From positions 1-32,417 of the forward strand of contig JAAVAC010000020.1 of assembly GCA_014804265.1 (NCBI GenBank): a DNA stretch of 32,417 nt. The letters run 5' to 3'. Source of the stretch: Lachnospiraceae bacterium (GTDB lineage: Bacteria > Bacillota > Clostridia > Lachnospirales > Lachnospiraceae). Position 1 is the stretch's first letter. Every line of letters begins with the position of its first letter. The notes under the pieces are model-generated. The model was not told where the DNA came from, searched no databases, and saw only the letters and a program-made list of their open reading frames with translations. Below are positions 13,654 to 21,765 of this stretch, piece by piece. Position numbers and translations under genes: made by a program.

Positions 13654-14622
13654 ATGGATCAGAAAAAAATAGGAGAACTGGAACAGAAAATAAATAATGA
13701 TTATGGAAATACCATAGGTATGGTTATATTAAAAGATGGGACTGTATCATACGAAAAATATTTTAATGGGTGTACAGCAGATAGCCGTGTTCACGTTTAT
13801 TCTGTGACAAAAAGCATTATTTCAGCGCTGATTGGAATTGCCTTGGATAAAGGGTGTATAAAAGACATGGAAGAGAAGGTGTTAGATTTTTTCCCGGAAT
13901 ACAAAGTAAAAAAGGGAGAAACCACGATACAGAATATTACGCTAAAGGATATGTTGGTGATGACAGCACCCTATAAATACCGTTTTTTTGCACCCTATGT
14001 AAAATACTTTACAAGCAGTAATTGGGTGGAATTTTCCCTTGATTTATTAGGCGGTCGGGGAAAGATAGGGACATTCCGGTATGCCCCATTGATTGGACCG
14101 GATATTTTATCAGGGATTTTGGTGAAGGCAACAGGGCAGTCTGTATTTGATTTTGCGGCAGAAAATTTGTTTTCACCCCTTGGCATTACAGTGGAAAAAA
14201 GTTTGACCTTTCAAAATAAAGAAGAGCAAATGGCCTTTAACAGGTCTACGGATATTAGCGGATGGGTAGTAGATCCAATGGGGACTCATGCGGCTGGCTG
14301 GGGGCTTACGCTTACACCTATGGATATGGCAAAGATTGGTCAGTTATATCTGAATGGTGGGATGTGGGCTGACAAGCAGATTATTTCCGGAAAATGGATT
14401 GAAGAGAGTACAACGGAACACAGCCGATGGAAAAAACAGAATCTGCCCTATGGGTATTTGTGGTGGCTAAATGAGGACGGTTATGCAGCTATGGGAGATG
14501 GCGGCAATATAATTTATGTAAATACAAGGAAGAAGCTGGTGGTTTCTATTGCGGCTCTTTTTGTACCCAAAGCAGGGGATCGAATAAAGCTGATTAAGGA
14601 ATATGTTGAACCTGTTTTTTGA
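13654..14622 (+). CDS. beta-lactamase-family serine hydrolase
   Basis: The 322-residue protein has the catalytic SxxK motif S50-V-T-K53 in VYSVTKSIISALIG. A Tyr lies in RYAPLIGPDILSG at the place of the YxN motif, and HAAGWGLTLTPMDMAKIG is the third motif of class C/EstB-like enzymes; YGYLWWLN follows. Such proteins are esterases, peptidases or beta-lactamase relatives. There is no signal peptide, so it is probably cytoplasmic and more likely an esterase/amidase than a resistance enzyme. It follows the MerR gene by 42 bases with an AAGGAG site and is probably co-transcribed with it. Confidence 0.85.
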   Translation: MDQKKIGELEQKINNDYGNTIGMVILKDGTVSYEKYFNGCTADSRVHVYSVTKSIISALIGIALDKGCIKDMEEKVLDFFPEYKVKKGETTIQNITLKDMLVMTAPYKYRFFAPYVKYFTSSNWVEFSLDLLGGRGKIGTFRYAPLIGPDILSGILVKATGQSVFDFAAENLFSPLGITVEKSLTFQNKEEQMAFNRSTDISGWVVDPMGTHAAGWGLTLTPMDMAKIGQLYLNGGMWADKQIISGKWIEESTTEHSRWKKQNLPYGYLWWLNEDGYAAMGDGGNIIYVNTRKKLVVSIAALFVPKAGDRIKLIKEYVEPVF

Positions 14623-14798
14623 AACGAAATATAGTCGCACTTAGGTCAGAGAGTGAGTGACCGGATATAGCAACCATTTGCAAACCATTTTGAATGCAAG
14701 CAGGATTATTGCAATTCCCAGAAAACACAGATATAATGATTAAAAAACATTGCTGGAAATAAAGCAGGCAGTGGATGTAAGAGAAAGGAACAAAGCAA
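14623..14798 (+). other. intergenic gap with a possible coding remnant
   Basis: Between the serine hydrolase and the NUDIX gene, a frame near 14690-14765 reads TILNASRIIAIPRKHRYND, a stop, then KTLLEIKQAVD. This looks like a degraded gene end of unknown origin. GGTCA/TGACC at about 14645-14663 forms a weak hairpin. No clear promoter is seen. Confidence 0.25.
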
Positions 14799-15275
14799 AT
14801 GGAAGATTTAACAGTAGTAATGGAGAGCGGCATTCTGAATATCCGTGTCGGTGCGATTATCATGAAAAATAATGAAATACTCATGGTAGGAAATGAACGT
14901 TCGGATTATTACTATTCTGTGGGTGGCAGAGTAAAATTTGGAGAAACTGCCGAAGAAGCTGTTATAAGAGAAGTATTTGAGGAAACCGGTGTCAGGATGG
15001 AAGTGGATCGTCTGGGATTCGTTCATGAAAATTTCTTTGTGGGGGATGCAAAGACGAATCTCGGAAAGAAAATATATGAGATTTCCTTTTACTTTTATAT
15101 GAAGGTGCCAAGTGATTTTGAACCCATATGCAATAGCTTTACGGAAGATGAACAGAAAGAACATTTAGTCTGGATAGATAGGAATACGGATCAGAAATAT
15201 TACCCGGAGTTTTTCCGGGAAGAGTTGGCAAACGTGTCCCGGGAAGTAAAACACTTTGTGACAAAAGATATTTAA
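14799..15275 (+). CDS. NUDIX hydrolase
   Basis: The 158-residue protein contains a perfect Nudix box from G43 to V65 (GX5EX7REVXEEXGV, with E49, R57, E58, E61 and E62), which binds Mg and hydrolyses nucleoside diphosphates linked to another group. The surrounding residues do not define the substrate. AGAAAGGA lies upstream of the start. It is one of two nucleotide-cleaning enzymes in a row. Confidence 0.92.
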   Translation: MEDLTVVMESGILNIRVGAIIMKNNEILMVGNERSDYYYSVGGRVKFGETAEEAVIREVFEETGVRMEVDRLGFVHENFFVGDAKTNLGKKIYEISFYFYMKVPSDFEPICNSFTEDEQKEHLVWIDRNTDQKYYPEFFREELANVSREVKHFVTKDI

Positions 15276-15382
15276 CCCTATGAACCAACCGGTAAGCCTG
15301 CAATGCTTGAACGGAATAAATAGGTTGATGTAAAGAAATAAATAGCATATATGGATTAGAACGGAAGATAGGATATAAAAAA

Positions 15383-16024
15383 ATGAAGGTACTGATAGGA
15401 ACAACAAATCCATCGAAAGTGAAACGCTTTGAAGGATTTTTAAATGATTGTAATATTGAATTTTATACGTTAAAAGATTTGGGTATTTTTACAGAACCGA
15501 AAGAGAACGGAAAGGACCCGAAAGAGAATGCTATAATCAAGGCAAAGTATTATGGTCATTTTTTTGATGTAGTGATTTGCAATGACTCTGGTCTTTATTT
15601 TGATGAATTGCCAATGGAAGATAGCAGGCAGCCGGGGTTAAACATACGGACACCGCAGGGAAGTAAGCGTTTAGATGATGAAGAAATGATAGATTACTAT
15701 TCTGATTTAATACATTCATTAGGTGGAAAAGTGCTGGCTTATTATTTAGATGGCATTGCTGTAAATAATCGTGGGAAGATATATTCTTTTATGGAAAGTA
15801 CAGAGGGAATCAAGGCCGATGCCTTTTATATGGTGGATACACCATCAGAAAAAAGACACAAAGGATGGCCCTTGGACTCCATTTCATTGAATAAGGATAC
15901 AATGACATATTTTGTGGATCAGGGGAATAACATATATGATATAACGGAAGAAAACATTATGCTGGGTGAATACCGAAAGCGTTTAATTAAATTCTTGAAA
16001 ATTGCATTAGGAATTGAATCATAA
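15383..16024 (+). CDS. Ham1/RdgB-like non-canonical purine NTP pyrophosphatase
   Basis: The 213-residue protein begins MKVLIGTTNPSKVKRFEGFL, the substrate-binding start of the Ham1 family, and has VICNDSGLYFDELP (catalytic Asp) and later KRHKGWPLDSI. Ham1 enzymes remove ITP, dITP and XTP from the nucleotide pool. It is less canonical than housekeeping RdgB (usually about 200 residues with a tighter R-PG-RY motif; here RQPGLNIR), so it may be an accessory paralogue with a different substrate. It follows the NUDIX gene by 107 bases. Confidence 0.75.
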   Translation: MKVLIGTTNPSKVKRFEGFLNDCNIEFYTLKDLGIFTEPKENGKDPKENAIIKAKYYGHFFDVVICNDSGLYFDELPMEDSRQPGLNIRTPQGSKRLDDEEMIDYYSDLIHSLGGKVLAYYLDGIAVNNRGKIYSFMESTEGIKADAFYMVDTPSEKRHKGWPLDSISLNKDTMTYFVDQGNNIYDITEENIMLGEYRKRLIKFLKIALGIES

Positions 16025-16078
16025 GCATAGAAACGAAATGGGAATTGGTTTCATGTTCCATGTAATATCAGATTTATT

Positions 16079-16186
16079 ATGAAGATGCTGACTTTGGAAG
16101 GTGCCATTCAGGGTGTGAAAAAGACTGCGCTGCCGGATGATCTAAAAGCAGAGTTGAAGGAGTTTTACCAGTGGCATAAGAAATGA
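16079..16186 (+). pseudogene. 35-codon coding remnant
   Basis: ATG at 16079 opens MKMLTLEGAIQGVKKTALPD, continues DLKAELKEFYQWHKK and stops at TGA. It reads like the C-terminal end of a larger protein, and no ribosome site is convincing. Source protein not recognised. Confidence 0.3.
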
Positions 16187-16255
16187 GCGCAGGGATGAAA
16201 AATGATTATAGGTAGAAGAAGCACAGTCTTGCTGTAAAACTTGCAGGAGCGAAAG

Positions 16256-16308
16256 AGATTATCTTAAACTTGTTACTTTTTAGGAACAGTTCGAGATAGT
16301 CTTTTTTT
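16256..16308 (+). terminator. long hairpin terminator, copy A of a repeated terminator
   Basis: GATTATCTTAAACTTGTT pairs with GAACAGTTCGAGATAGTC (some G-U pairs) and is followed by seven Ts. The hairpin and the ~25 bases after it are clearly related to the terminator at 18642-18694. Confidence 0.75.
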
Positions 16309-16470
16309 ATGTTTCCATTATCGAAAGAAAGGGATAATTTATGCTGATAGTAAAATAGTGATGTTCACTATGCAGGTTATGTGTACATATATATTTGAAA
16401 GTGGAACAGCGGTTTTGCTCCTCATGGTTACCAATTAAAAGATGAAAATCTTCTGATTGCCAAGGATGAA

Positions 16471-16543
16471 GTCGAGATTATGCTACTGATCAATCGTTTG
16501 AAGGCATTCTGCATCAGATAGATAGCAATATGTCAAATGTTTA
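16471..16543 (+). pseudogene. remnant of a second MerR-like gene
   Basis: The frame EVEIMLLINRLKAFCIR copies LEKMLLINRLKAYHF of the intact MerR protein. After a TAG the next frame-compatible piece QIDSNMSNV copies QIDGDISNL, about 60 residues further on in that protein. An internal deletion has fused the two blocks. Its place before a MATE exporter suggests a lost local regulator. Confidence 0.55.
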
Positions 16544-16685
16544 AATTTAAGTGGAGCAAAGGCAGAAAGCAGATACTGGAGAAACTGTTTTTTTATTCTA
16601 AGGCAGGTTTTCAGATGATTTCACAGAAGATACCAAAGAAGAAATGAGATAAACATGATGGGATAAACATGATGTAACTTAATTA

Positions 16686-16713
16686 TTGACATTATTGTAA
16701 ATGATGGTATATT
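16686..16713 (+). promoter_or_regulatory. promoter of the MATE exporter gene
   Basis: TTGACA (16686-16691) and TATATT (16708-16713) are 16 bp apart, about 45 bases before the gene. AGGAGG at about 16725-16730 lies too far from the start to be its only ribosome site; GAGAGGA just before the gene is closer. Confidence 0.65.
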
Positions 16714-16759
16714 TGAATCGAAATAGGAGGAATTAGCAGCTAAGAGAGGAATGAAGGAA

Positions 16760-18109
16760 ATGGAAGAAAGAAAACAAAATTCACTTGTAGAAGGCCCGGT
16801 ATTTGGTTCTTTGATTCGGTTTGCCGTGCCGGTGCTGGGAGCTTTGATACTGCAGGCAGCCTATGGAGCAGTGGATTTATTGGTTGTGGGACAGTTTGGA
16901 GATGCTTCCAGTATTTCAGCGGTAGGAACGGGTAGTACGTTTATGCAGATGATAACGTATGTAATCATCGGTCTTGCCATGGGAGCAACGGTTACAATTG
17001 GACAGCATATCGGAGAACAGAAACCTGAGGAAGCGGGTAATGCAGTTGGAACAACAGTTATGCTGTTTGTGGTAATGGGAATTGTGCTGACAGTCTTACT
17101 GGAAGTATTTGCAGGTAACATTGTGGCAGTTCTTCAGGTGCCGGAAGCATCTGTGACAAAAACGATATCCTATATCCGAATCTGTTCCGGCGGTATCCTG
17201 GTTATTATTGCTTATAACGTAATCAGTAGCATTTTAAGAGGGGTGGGAAATGCAAATCTGCCTCTGCTTTTTGTAGGGATTGCCTGCATGGTCAATATTA
17301 TTGGTGATTTGCTTTTGGTTGGTGTGTTCCGGATGGATGTGGCTGGTGCAGCGATTGCTACGGTAGCAGCGCAGTTTGTGTCCGTGATTGCTTCGCTTCT
17401 GGTACTGCGCAGGCAGCGGCTTCCAGTCGCATTCTCCGCAAAACAGTGCAAGATATATAGCAAAGAGCTTAGGATGATTCTGAATGTAGGGATTCCGATT
17501 GCCTTGCAGGAGGCTATGGTACAGGTCTCTTTTTTGGTAATCAATTCTATTGTTAACAATATGGGATTGATGCCATCAGCAGGATACGGTGTGGCACAGA
17601 AACTGGTTACTTTTATCATGCTTGTGCCGTCGTCTGTGATGCAGAGTGTGTCTGCATTTGTGGCACAGAATATTGGCGCCGGAGAAAAAATCAGGGCAAA
17701 ACAGGGATTTTATGTGGCTATGATTACAGGGTGCAGCGTCGGAATTATTATTTTTTCTATTGGATTTTTTGGAGGAGCACAGATATCATCATTATTTACA
17801 AATGATGCGGAAGTGATTGCACAGAGTGCGGATTACCTGAGAGGATTTTCGGCGGATTGTATTCTTACCTGTGTTCTGTTTTCCAGTATTGGTTATTTTA
17901 ATGGGTGTGGAAAGAGCATTCCGGTCATGGTGCAGGGAATTACTTCGGCATTTTGTATTCGTATTCCGGTCTCCATTTTTGTGTCAAGGCTTCCAGGGGC
18001 ATCTTTGGCGCTGGTAGGTCTTGCAACACCGATTACCACAGTATATGGAATTATATTTTTTATGATTTGCTTTGCATGGGTCGGGTATAAGAAGAAATTA
18101 GGAAATTAA
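16760..18109 (+). CDS. MATE-family multidrug efflux transporter
   Basis: A 449-residue polytopic membrane protein with about 12 hydrophobic segments in two related halves. Typical MATE stretches are PVLGALILQAAYGAVDLLVV and GQFGDASSISAVGTGSTF near the start, GGILVIIAYNVISSILRGVG in the middle and SAFVAQNIGAGEKIRAKQG in the second half. MATE proteins expel cationic drugs and metabolites using Na+ or H+ gradients. ATG 16760 is preferred over 16751 because GAGAGGA (16744-16749) is too close to the latter. A decayed MerR gene lies upstream. Confidence 0.93.
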   Translation: MEERKQNSLVEGPVFGSLIRFAVPVLGALILQAAYGAVDLLVVGQFGDASSISAVGTGSTFMQMITYVIIGLAMGATVTIGQHIGEQKPEEAGNAVGTTVMLFVVMGIVLTVLLEVFAGNIVAVLQVPEASVTKTISYIRICSGGILVIIAYNVISSILRGVGNANLPLLFVGIACMVNIIGDLLLVGVFRMDVAGAAIATVAAQFVSVIASLLVLRRQRLPVAFSAKQCKIYSKELRMILNVGIPIALQEAMVQVSFLVINSIVNNMGLMPSAGYGVAQKLVTFIMLVPSSVMQSVSAFVAQNIGAGEKIRAKQGFYVAMITGCSVGIIIFSIGFFGGAQISSLFTNDAEVIAQSADYLRGFSADCILTCVLFSSIGYFNGCGKSIPVMVQGITSAFCIRIPVSIFVSRLPGASLALVGLATPITTVYGIIFFMICFAWVGYKKKLGN

Positions 18110-18163
18110 AAAGATGATTATAGCAATGAAGTTTTTGTAAGAAAAAAATTGGAGGTACGTGTA

Positions 18164-18610
18164 ATGGAAATAACAATCAACCGCCAAAGTGTTTGTATGG
18201 GCGATGATATAGAGGACCATGCCATCACATATACCATTGACTCATCTACCAGATTTAGTGGGATTTTTCAAGATCTCATCAAGGAGAGGTATTTTCCGAG
18301 CATTGCGGGAAATGACGTAGTCTGGACATTGGTTTGCGGAAAAGATGATTTGATGTCATGGAAAACAAAAGAGGATAAACTGTATAGTCGATTTGTTTTC
18401 GAGGAACCAGCTATCCTTAGCGTAAAGCGGTGGAGAACCGCTGCGATATATTTCAGGTACTATTCACCTCCCATAAAAAGGGCACAGCAGATTTTTAAGA
18501 TGTTTGGTGGATCAAAGTTCCATATAGGGCACGAGGGATTTATGGCTGAATATGAAACTTATGGTATTTCCCAAAGCATGGAGGAGGATTGGCGAAAAAC
18601 TCTTTTGTAA
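18164..18610 (+). CDS. uncharacterised 148-residue protein
   Basis: The protein starts MEITINRQSVCMGDDIEDHA. It is mostly beta/alpha mixed with no signal peptide or membrane segment. TTGGAGG (18149-18155) places the start at ATG 18164. It contains SVKRWRTAAIYFRYYSPPIK and an acidic N-terminal part, but no motif I recognise. It lies 54 bases after the MATE gene, shares its transcript up to the terminator at 18642, and has ordinary codon use. Confidence 0.65.
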   Translation: MEITINRQSVCMGDDIEDHAITYTIDSSTRFSGIFQDLIKERYFPSIAGNDVVWTLVCGKDDLMSWKTKEDKLYSRFVFEEPAILSVKRWRTAAIYFRYYSPPIKRAQQIFKMFGGSKFHIGHEGFMAEYETYGISQSMEEDWRKTLL

Positions 18611-18641
18611 TGTTGATTACAGTATAATGGCTTAGGAAAAG

Positions 18642-18694
18642 GGACTATCTCGGGCTTGTCATTTTTTAAGAACAGTTTGAGATAATCTTTTTTT
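18642..18694 (+). terminator. long hairpin terminator, copy B of a repeated terminator
   Basis: GGACTATCTCGGGCTTGTC pairs with GAACAGTTTGAGATAATC and is followed by seven Ts. The downstream bases (TTTATG, TTTCATCATC) also match copy A at 16256-16308. It ends the MATE unit and insulates the agr locus. Confidence 0.8.
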
Positions 18695-18730
18695 ATGCTT
18701 TCATCATCAAAAAAAGGCATAACATAATAT

Positions 18731-18795
18731 TTATTACAAAAACATAGCCTAATTTTGACATGCAGCAGCATAATAAAAAAATTGTGTTAGAATGC
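18731..18795 (+). promoter_or_regulatory. agr-type promoter block P1 (before agrA-agrC)
   Basis: Two ACA-centred half-sites in TTATTACAAA (ACA 18736-18738) and AATTTTGACATG (ACA 18758-18760) are 22 bp apart, two turns of DNA. TTAGAAT at 18787-18793 is the presumed -10. The same block occurs before agrD and before the exported-protein operon. LytTR regulators such as AgrA bind paired direct repeats with this spacing, so autoregulation is likely. Confidence 0.65.
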
Positions 18796-18926
18796 CAATC
18801 GAAAGAAGAAAAACTGATGTTACCTGAAAAAACATATAGGATAAAGCAGACATAAACATTTTAAAAAAGAGTTGAATGAAAAGACTCGTTGATGTATTAT
18901 GTATAGAAAAAAGTACGAGGTGTGAA

Positions 18927-19631
18927 ATGTATAACATTGGCATATGTGACGACGGACGGAATATTTGCTCCTCCATTGAAAATATGATACTGCTATACAC
19001 AAAGGAGAGAGAAATAAAAGTCGATACAAAGGTCTGGTATACGGGAGAGGGGCTTTGCCGCTATTTGGAACAGGGCAATCACGTAGATATTTTATTTCTG
19101 GATATAGAATTGTTTGAACTGACGGGAATAGAAGTGGGGGATTTTATCCGCAATCAATTGGAAAACAGGGAGATGCAGATTATTTACATATCGGGGAAAT
19201 CCTCCTATGCCCAGAAGCTGTTTAAGACACAGCCCATGGATTTTCTCATAAAGCCTATTACCCAGCCACAGATTGATGAAGCCTTAGACCTGGCTGTCAA
19301 GATAATCGGACAAAACTCCGAGACCTTTGAATTTAAAAACGGCAAGGAATATTATTATGTTTCCTATGGAGAAATCATGTATTTTGTCAGCGAAGGAAGA
19401 AAGATAAAAATCATTACCCCACATGGGGAACAGGAATTCTATGGGAAAATGAGGGAACTGGAAAAAAATCTGCCGGGAGAATTTATTACGATTCATCAGT
19501 CTTATGTAATCAATAGGGAATACGTAGCCCGTTATACTTATGAAATGGTAGAGTTGACAAATGGCACCATATTGACCATCAGCAAGGCAAACCGAAAGCA
19601 GGTAAGAGAAAAAATATTGCGGGAAGGATAG
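18927..19631 (+). CDS. agrA: AgrA-type LytTR response regulator
   Basis: A 234-residue protein with a receiver domain (1-120: acidic pair D8-D9 in GICDDG, phospho-acceptor D59 in LFLDIEL, Lys in DFLIKPI) and a C-terminal LytTR DNA-binding domain (about 135-232: YYVSYGEIMYFVSEGRKIKI, ITIHQSYVINREYV). It should be phosphorylated by the adjacent kinase and bind paired repeats. ATG 18927 is chosen because GAGG precedes it; the in-frame ATG at 18876 has no ribosome site and would add 17 residues unlike the family start. The kinase gene begins 5 bases after its stop. Confidence 0.9.
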   Translation: MYNIGICDDGRNICSSIENMILLYTKEREIKVDTKVWYTGEGLCRYLEQGNHVDILFLDIELFELTGIEVGDFIRNQLENREMQIIYISGKSSYAQKLFKTQPMDFLIKPITQPQIDEALDLAVKIIGQNSETFEFKNGKEYYYVSYGEIMYFVSEGRKIKIITPHGEQEFYGKMRELEKNLPGEFITIHQSYVINREYVARYTYEMVELTNGTILTISKANRKQVREKILREG

Positions 19632-19636
19632 AAAGA

Positions 19637-20893
19637 ATGATAGATATGATTATTTGCGTCTCCACGAACCTGTTCCGGGTTTATCTGATTCGCAGATTCA
19701 TGCAGATTTTTTTTGGCTGCAGGGAAGAGGGAAAAGTAAAACAAGTATTGGCATATGGGGGATTCTTTTTAGTCAATACAGTTACCTATCTAATGTTTCA
19801 TCTTGTATGGGTCAATATTATTTGTAACCTGGCGGGAATCAGCCTGGTTGTACTTTTATATACCAAATCTATAAAAATGAACCTGTTCGTAACTTGTTCC
19901 ATTTACTTGATTAACATAGGTTGTGATACCGTTTCCACTTTACCATTTATAGAGTACCGGGATGGAGAAAGCTTTACTCAGGTTTATGCAGTCATATCAG
20001 TATTTCTCATATTTATCTGTGAATTGCTCACGGAGAAAATAGTAAATGAAAGAAAACAGGTTGAAAATATTCAAAATTTTTCTTTGGTTTTAGTTCCTTT
20101 ATGTAGTATCATTATGCTTTGCCTGCTAATCTATATAGAGGCCAGTACAGTATCCGGGCTGATCATTATTAGCGTAGGGCTCCTTATGGCAAATTTCCTG
20201 ATTTTTTATTTATATAATATGTTGTCAAGCACATTATCTCAGAAATATGAAAATGACGTGTTGCGTCAGAAAATTCAAAATTATTCCAATCAGATAGAGA
20301 TTATGTTGCAGGGAGAAGAAAAAGTAAAAGCCTTGCGGCATGATATGAAGCATCACATGAGCGAATTGAAACTTATGGCAATGAAACATGAAAATAAAGC
20401 AATACAGAAATACATAGATGATATGGAAGCATTTATGGAAAATCCAAATGAGATTGTTGCTTCCGGAAATGTGGAAATAGACAGTGTGTTAAATTATCTG
20501 CTGCAGCGGGCAAAAAAGGAACTTCGTAGTGTGAACGTAAAAATACAGATACCGGCAGCAGTCAGTCATTTTTTTGATTTAAATGTTATTTTAGGAAACC
20601 TGTTGGAAAATGCAATAGAAGCGGCAATGCAGACGGAAGAAAAGCAATTGGATGTAAGCATAAAGCTAAAGCAGGGTGTTATGTGGATTAAAATAGAAAA
20701 CAGCTTTCACGGGGGCCTTAAGAAAGGACAGCACGGGCTGTTGACTACAAAGGAAAAGAAGGAACAGCATGGAATTGGGTTGAGTAATGTGAGGAAAATC
20801 GTAGAGAAGTATAATGGGATTATGGAAATATGCCCACATGACAATTTATTTTGTGTCAAGTTAATCTTGTATATGTCAAGAATTGAAAATTAA
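19637..20893 (+). CDS. agrC: AgrC-type GHKL sensor histidine kinase
   Basis: A 418-residue protein. The first ~200 residues contain six to seven membrane helices (for example LAGISLVVLLYT, VSVFLIFICELL and VSGLIIISVGLLMANF), the receptor part that would detect the peptide signal. The cytoplasmic part has the phospho-acceptor H235 in ALRHDMKHHMSELK, the N box GNLLENAIEAAM and the G box HGIGLSNVRKIVEKYNG of the HPK10/GHKL kinases. It pairs with the AgrA-type regulator in one operon closed by a terminator at 20910. Confidence 0.9.
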   Translation: MIDMIICVSTNLFRVYLIRRFMQIFFGCREEGKVKQVLAYGGFFLVNTVTYLMFHLVWVNIICNLAGISLVVLLYTKSIKMNLFVTCSIYLINIGCDTVSTLPFIEYRDGESFTQVYAVISVFLIFICELLTEKIVNERKQVENIQNFSLVLVPLCSIIMLCLLIYIEASTVSGLIIISVGLLMANFLIFYLYNMLSSTLSQKYENDVLRQKIQNYSNQIEIMLQGEEKVKALRHDMKHHMSELKLMAMKHENKAIQKYIDDMEAFMENPNEIVASGNVEIDSVLNYLLQRAKKELRSVNVKIQIPAAVSHFFDLNVILGNLLENAIEAAMQTEEKQLDVSIKLKQGVMWIKIENSFHGGLKKGQHGLLTTKEKKEQHGIGLSNVRKIVEKYNGIMEICPHDNLFCVKLILYMSRIEN

Positions 20894-20909
20894 CAAAGTG
20901 TTTGGAGAA

Positions 20910-20950
20910 ACAGGAGTATGACTGTGGAATAGTCATGTGCCTGTTTTTTT
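20910..20950 (+). terminator. terminator after agrC
   Basis: ACAGG...ATGACT (20910-20923) pairs with AGTCAT...CCTGT (20931-20944), with two G-U pairs between the stem parts, followed by a run of Ts. It separates agrA-agrC from agrD-agrB, which have their own promoter block. Confidence 0.85.
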
Positions 20951-20962
20951 CTGTAAGGTTAA

Positions 20963-21026
20963 TTATTACAAATTCATATCCAAATTTTGACATGAAACGG
21001 TATAGGAAGAAATTCGTGATAAAATG
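20963..21026 (+). promoter_or_regulatory. agr-type promoter block P2 (before agrD-agrB)
   Basis: TTATTACAAATTCATATCC and AATTTTGACATGAAACGG place ACA at 20968-20970 and 20990-20992, 22 bp apart. GATAAAAT at 21018-21025 is the presumed -10; the second ACA to the -10 AAT is 33 bases, exactly as in P1. The segment before agrD is where AgrA-type regulation is expected. Confidence 0.7.
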
Positions 21027-21049
21027 ACATTTGAAAGGAGGGGAAAGCA

Positions 21050-21202
21050 ATGCAGGTGAAAGGGAATGTAGCTAGAAAAATGGAAAAAGCCATTGCGAAA
21101 ATGGCAAAAATGTCTGCCAGCGTGGAAGCCAACACAGCATGTCCATGTTGGAACTACCAGCCAAAAGAGCCGCAGAACGTGAAAAAATTGCGGAAGTTTT
21201 GA
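21050..21202 (+). CDS. agrD: AgrD-type cyclic autoinducer peptide precursor
   Basis: A 50-residue precursor beginning MQVKGNVARKMEKAIAKMAK, an amphipathic leader, followed by ANTACPCWNY and the tail QPKEPQNVKKLRKF. Leader, Cys-containing core, Pro-containing acidic/basic tail and a KKLRKF end are typical of clostridial AgrD peptides, which AgrB cleaves and cyclises into a thiolactone. AGGAGGGG precedes the ATG. Two cysteines (C31 and C33) could form the ring, so ring size is uncertain; the mature C-terminus most likely falls near Tyr36/Gln37. The 3' end overlaps the start of agrB. Confidence 0.88.
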   Translation: MQVKGNVARKMEKAIAKMAKMSASVEANTACPCWNYQPKEPQNVKKLRKF

Positions 21203-21765
21203 AATTGGCAGGAAGCCTGACGGGGAAGCTTCTTGAAGATGGAGCGATATCATCAGAAGAGGCGGAAATTGTAAAATATGGCCTTGAAAATATAGGAAGC
21301 AACCTGTTGGGCTTGCTTGTAATTCTGGCAATTGGCGGCTGTTTTCGTCATTTGCTTGACAGCTTCCTCTTATGGCTGTTGATTTTTCCACTTAGAAAAA
21401 ACGCAGGTGGATTTCATGCAAAAACAAAAGCAAGATGCATGTTTGTATCAGCGGGGATGCTCATCGTATCTTTTATTTGTCTTGTCTGGATGGAATGGAC
21501 GAAAACGGTATACATATTGATTGCAGCAATCTTTTTTGGAATCATATTCTTTATGGCTCCGGTTGGCAATCAGAATAAGCTTTTGGATGAGATGGAACAA
21601 AAAGTATACCGGGAACGCACAAGGATTGTGCTGCTTTTGGAAAGTATGCTGCTGATACTGGCTTGTGTTTTCGACTGGAAGGAACTGCTTATGGTGATAG
21701 CCATGTGTTTTTCTATTGTTGGGACAACACTTTTAGCAGGGAAGATAAAACTTTGGCTAAAATGA
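21139..21765 (+). CDS. agrB: AgrB-type peptide-processing membrane endopeptidase
   Basis: The protein carries the AgrB catalytic segment RKNAGGFHAKTKARC with His and Cys seven residues apart (H93 and C100 from the ATG at 21139), several membrane helices and the family motif APVGNQNKLLDEMEQ. It cleaves the AgrD C-terminal tail and forms the thiolactone. The start is ambiguous. ATG 21139 lies inside agrD and gives 208 residues. TTG 21199 overlaps the agrD stop, gives 188 residues and puts His/Cys at 73/80, near the 77/84 of the S. aureus enzyme. The latter seems more likely and implies translational coupling. Confidence 0.92.
   Translation: MSMLELPAKRAAEREKIAEVLKLAGSLTGKLLEDGAISSEEAEIVKYGLENIGSNLLGLLVILAIGGCFRHLLDSFLLWLLIFPLRKNAGGFHAKTKARCMFVSAGMLIVSFICLVWMEWTKTVYILIAAIFFGIIFFMAPVGNQNKLLDEMEQKVYRERTRIVLLLESMLLILACVFDWKELLMVIAMCFSIVGTTLLAGKIKLWLK

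Larger units (their letters stand above)
16025..16750 (+). other. gene-poor 726-bp stretch with remnants, a terminator and a promoter
   Basis: This interval holds a 35-codon orphan frame (16079-16186), a terminator (16256-16308), a MerR-like remnant (16471-16543) and the promoter of the MATE gene (16686-16713). Between 16320 and 16470 the frame PHGYQLKDENLLIAKDEVE suggests another decayed coding piece. The whole stretch reads as eroded genes. Confidence 0.5.

Noticed and set aside
18876-18926. ATG at 18876 as the start of AgrA
   Set aside because: There is no ribosome site before it, and the added 17 residues precede the normal first strand of the receiver domain.
20987-21025. TTGACA at 20987-20992 as the -35 of the agrD promoter
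   Set aside because: The clear -10 (TAAAAT at 21020) is 27 bp away, too far for a normal pair. The block aligns across three sites as a regulator-binding repeat instead.
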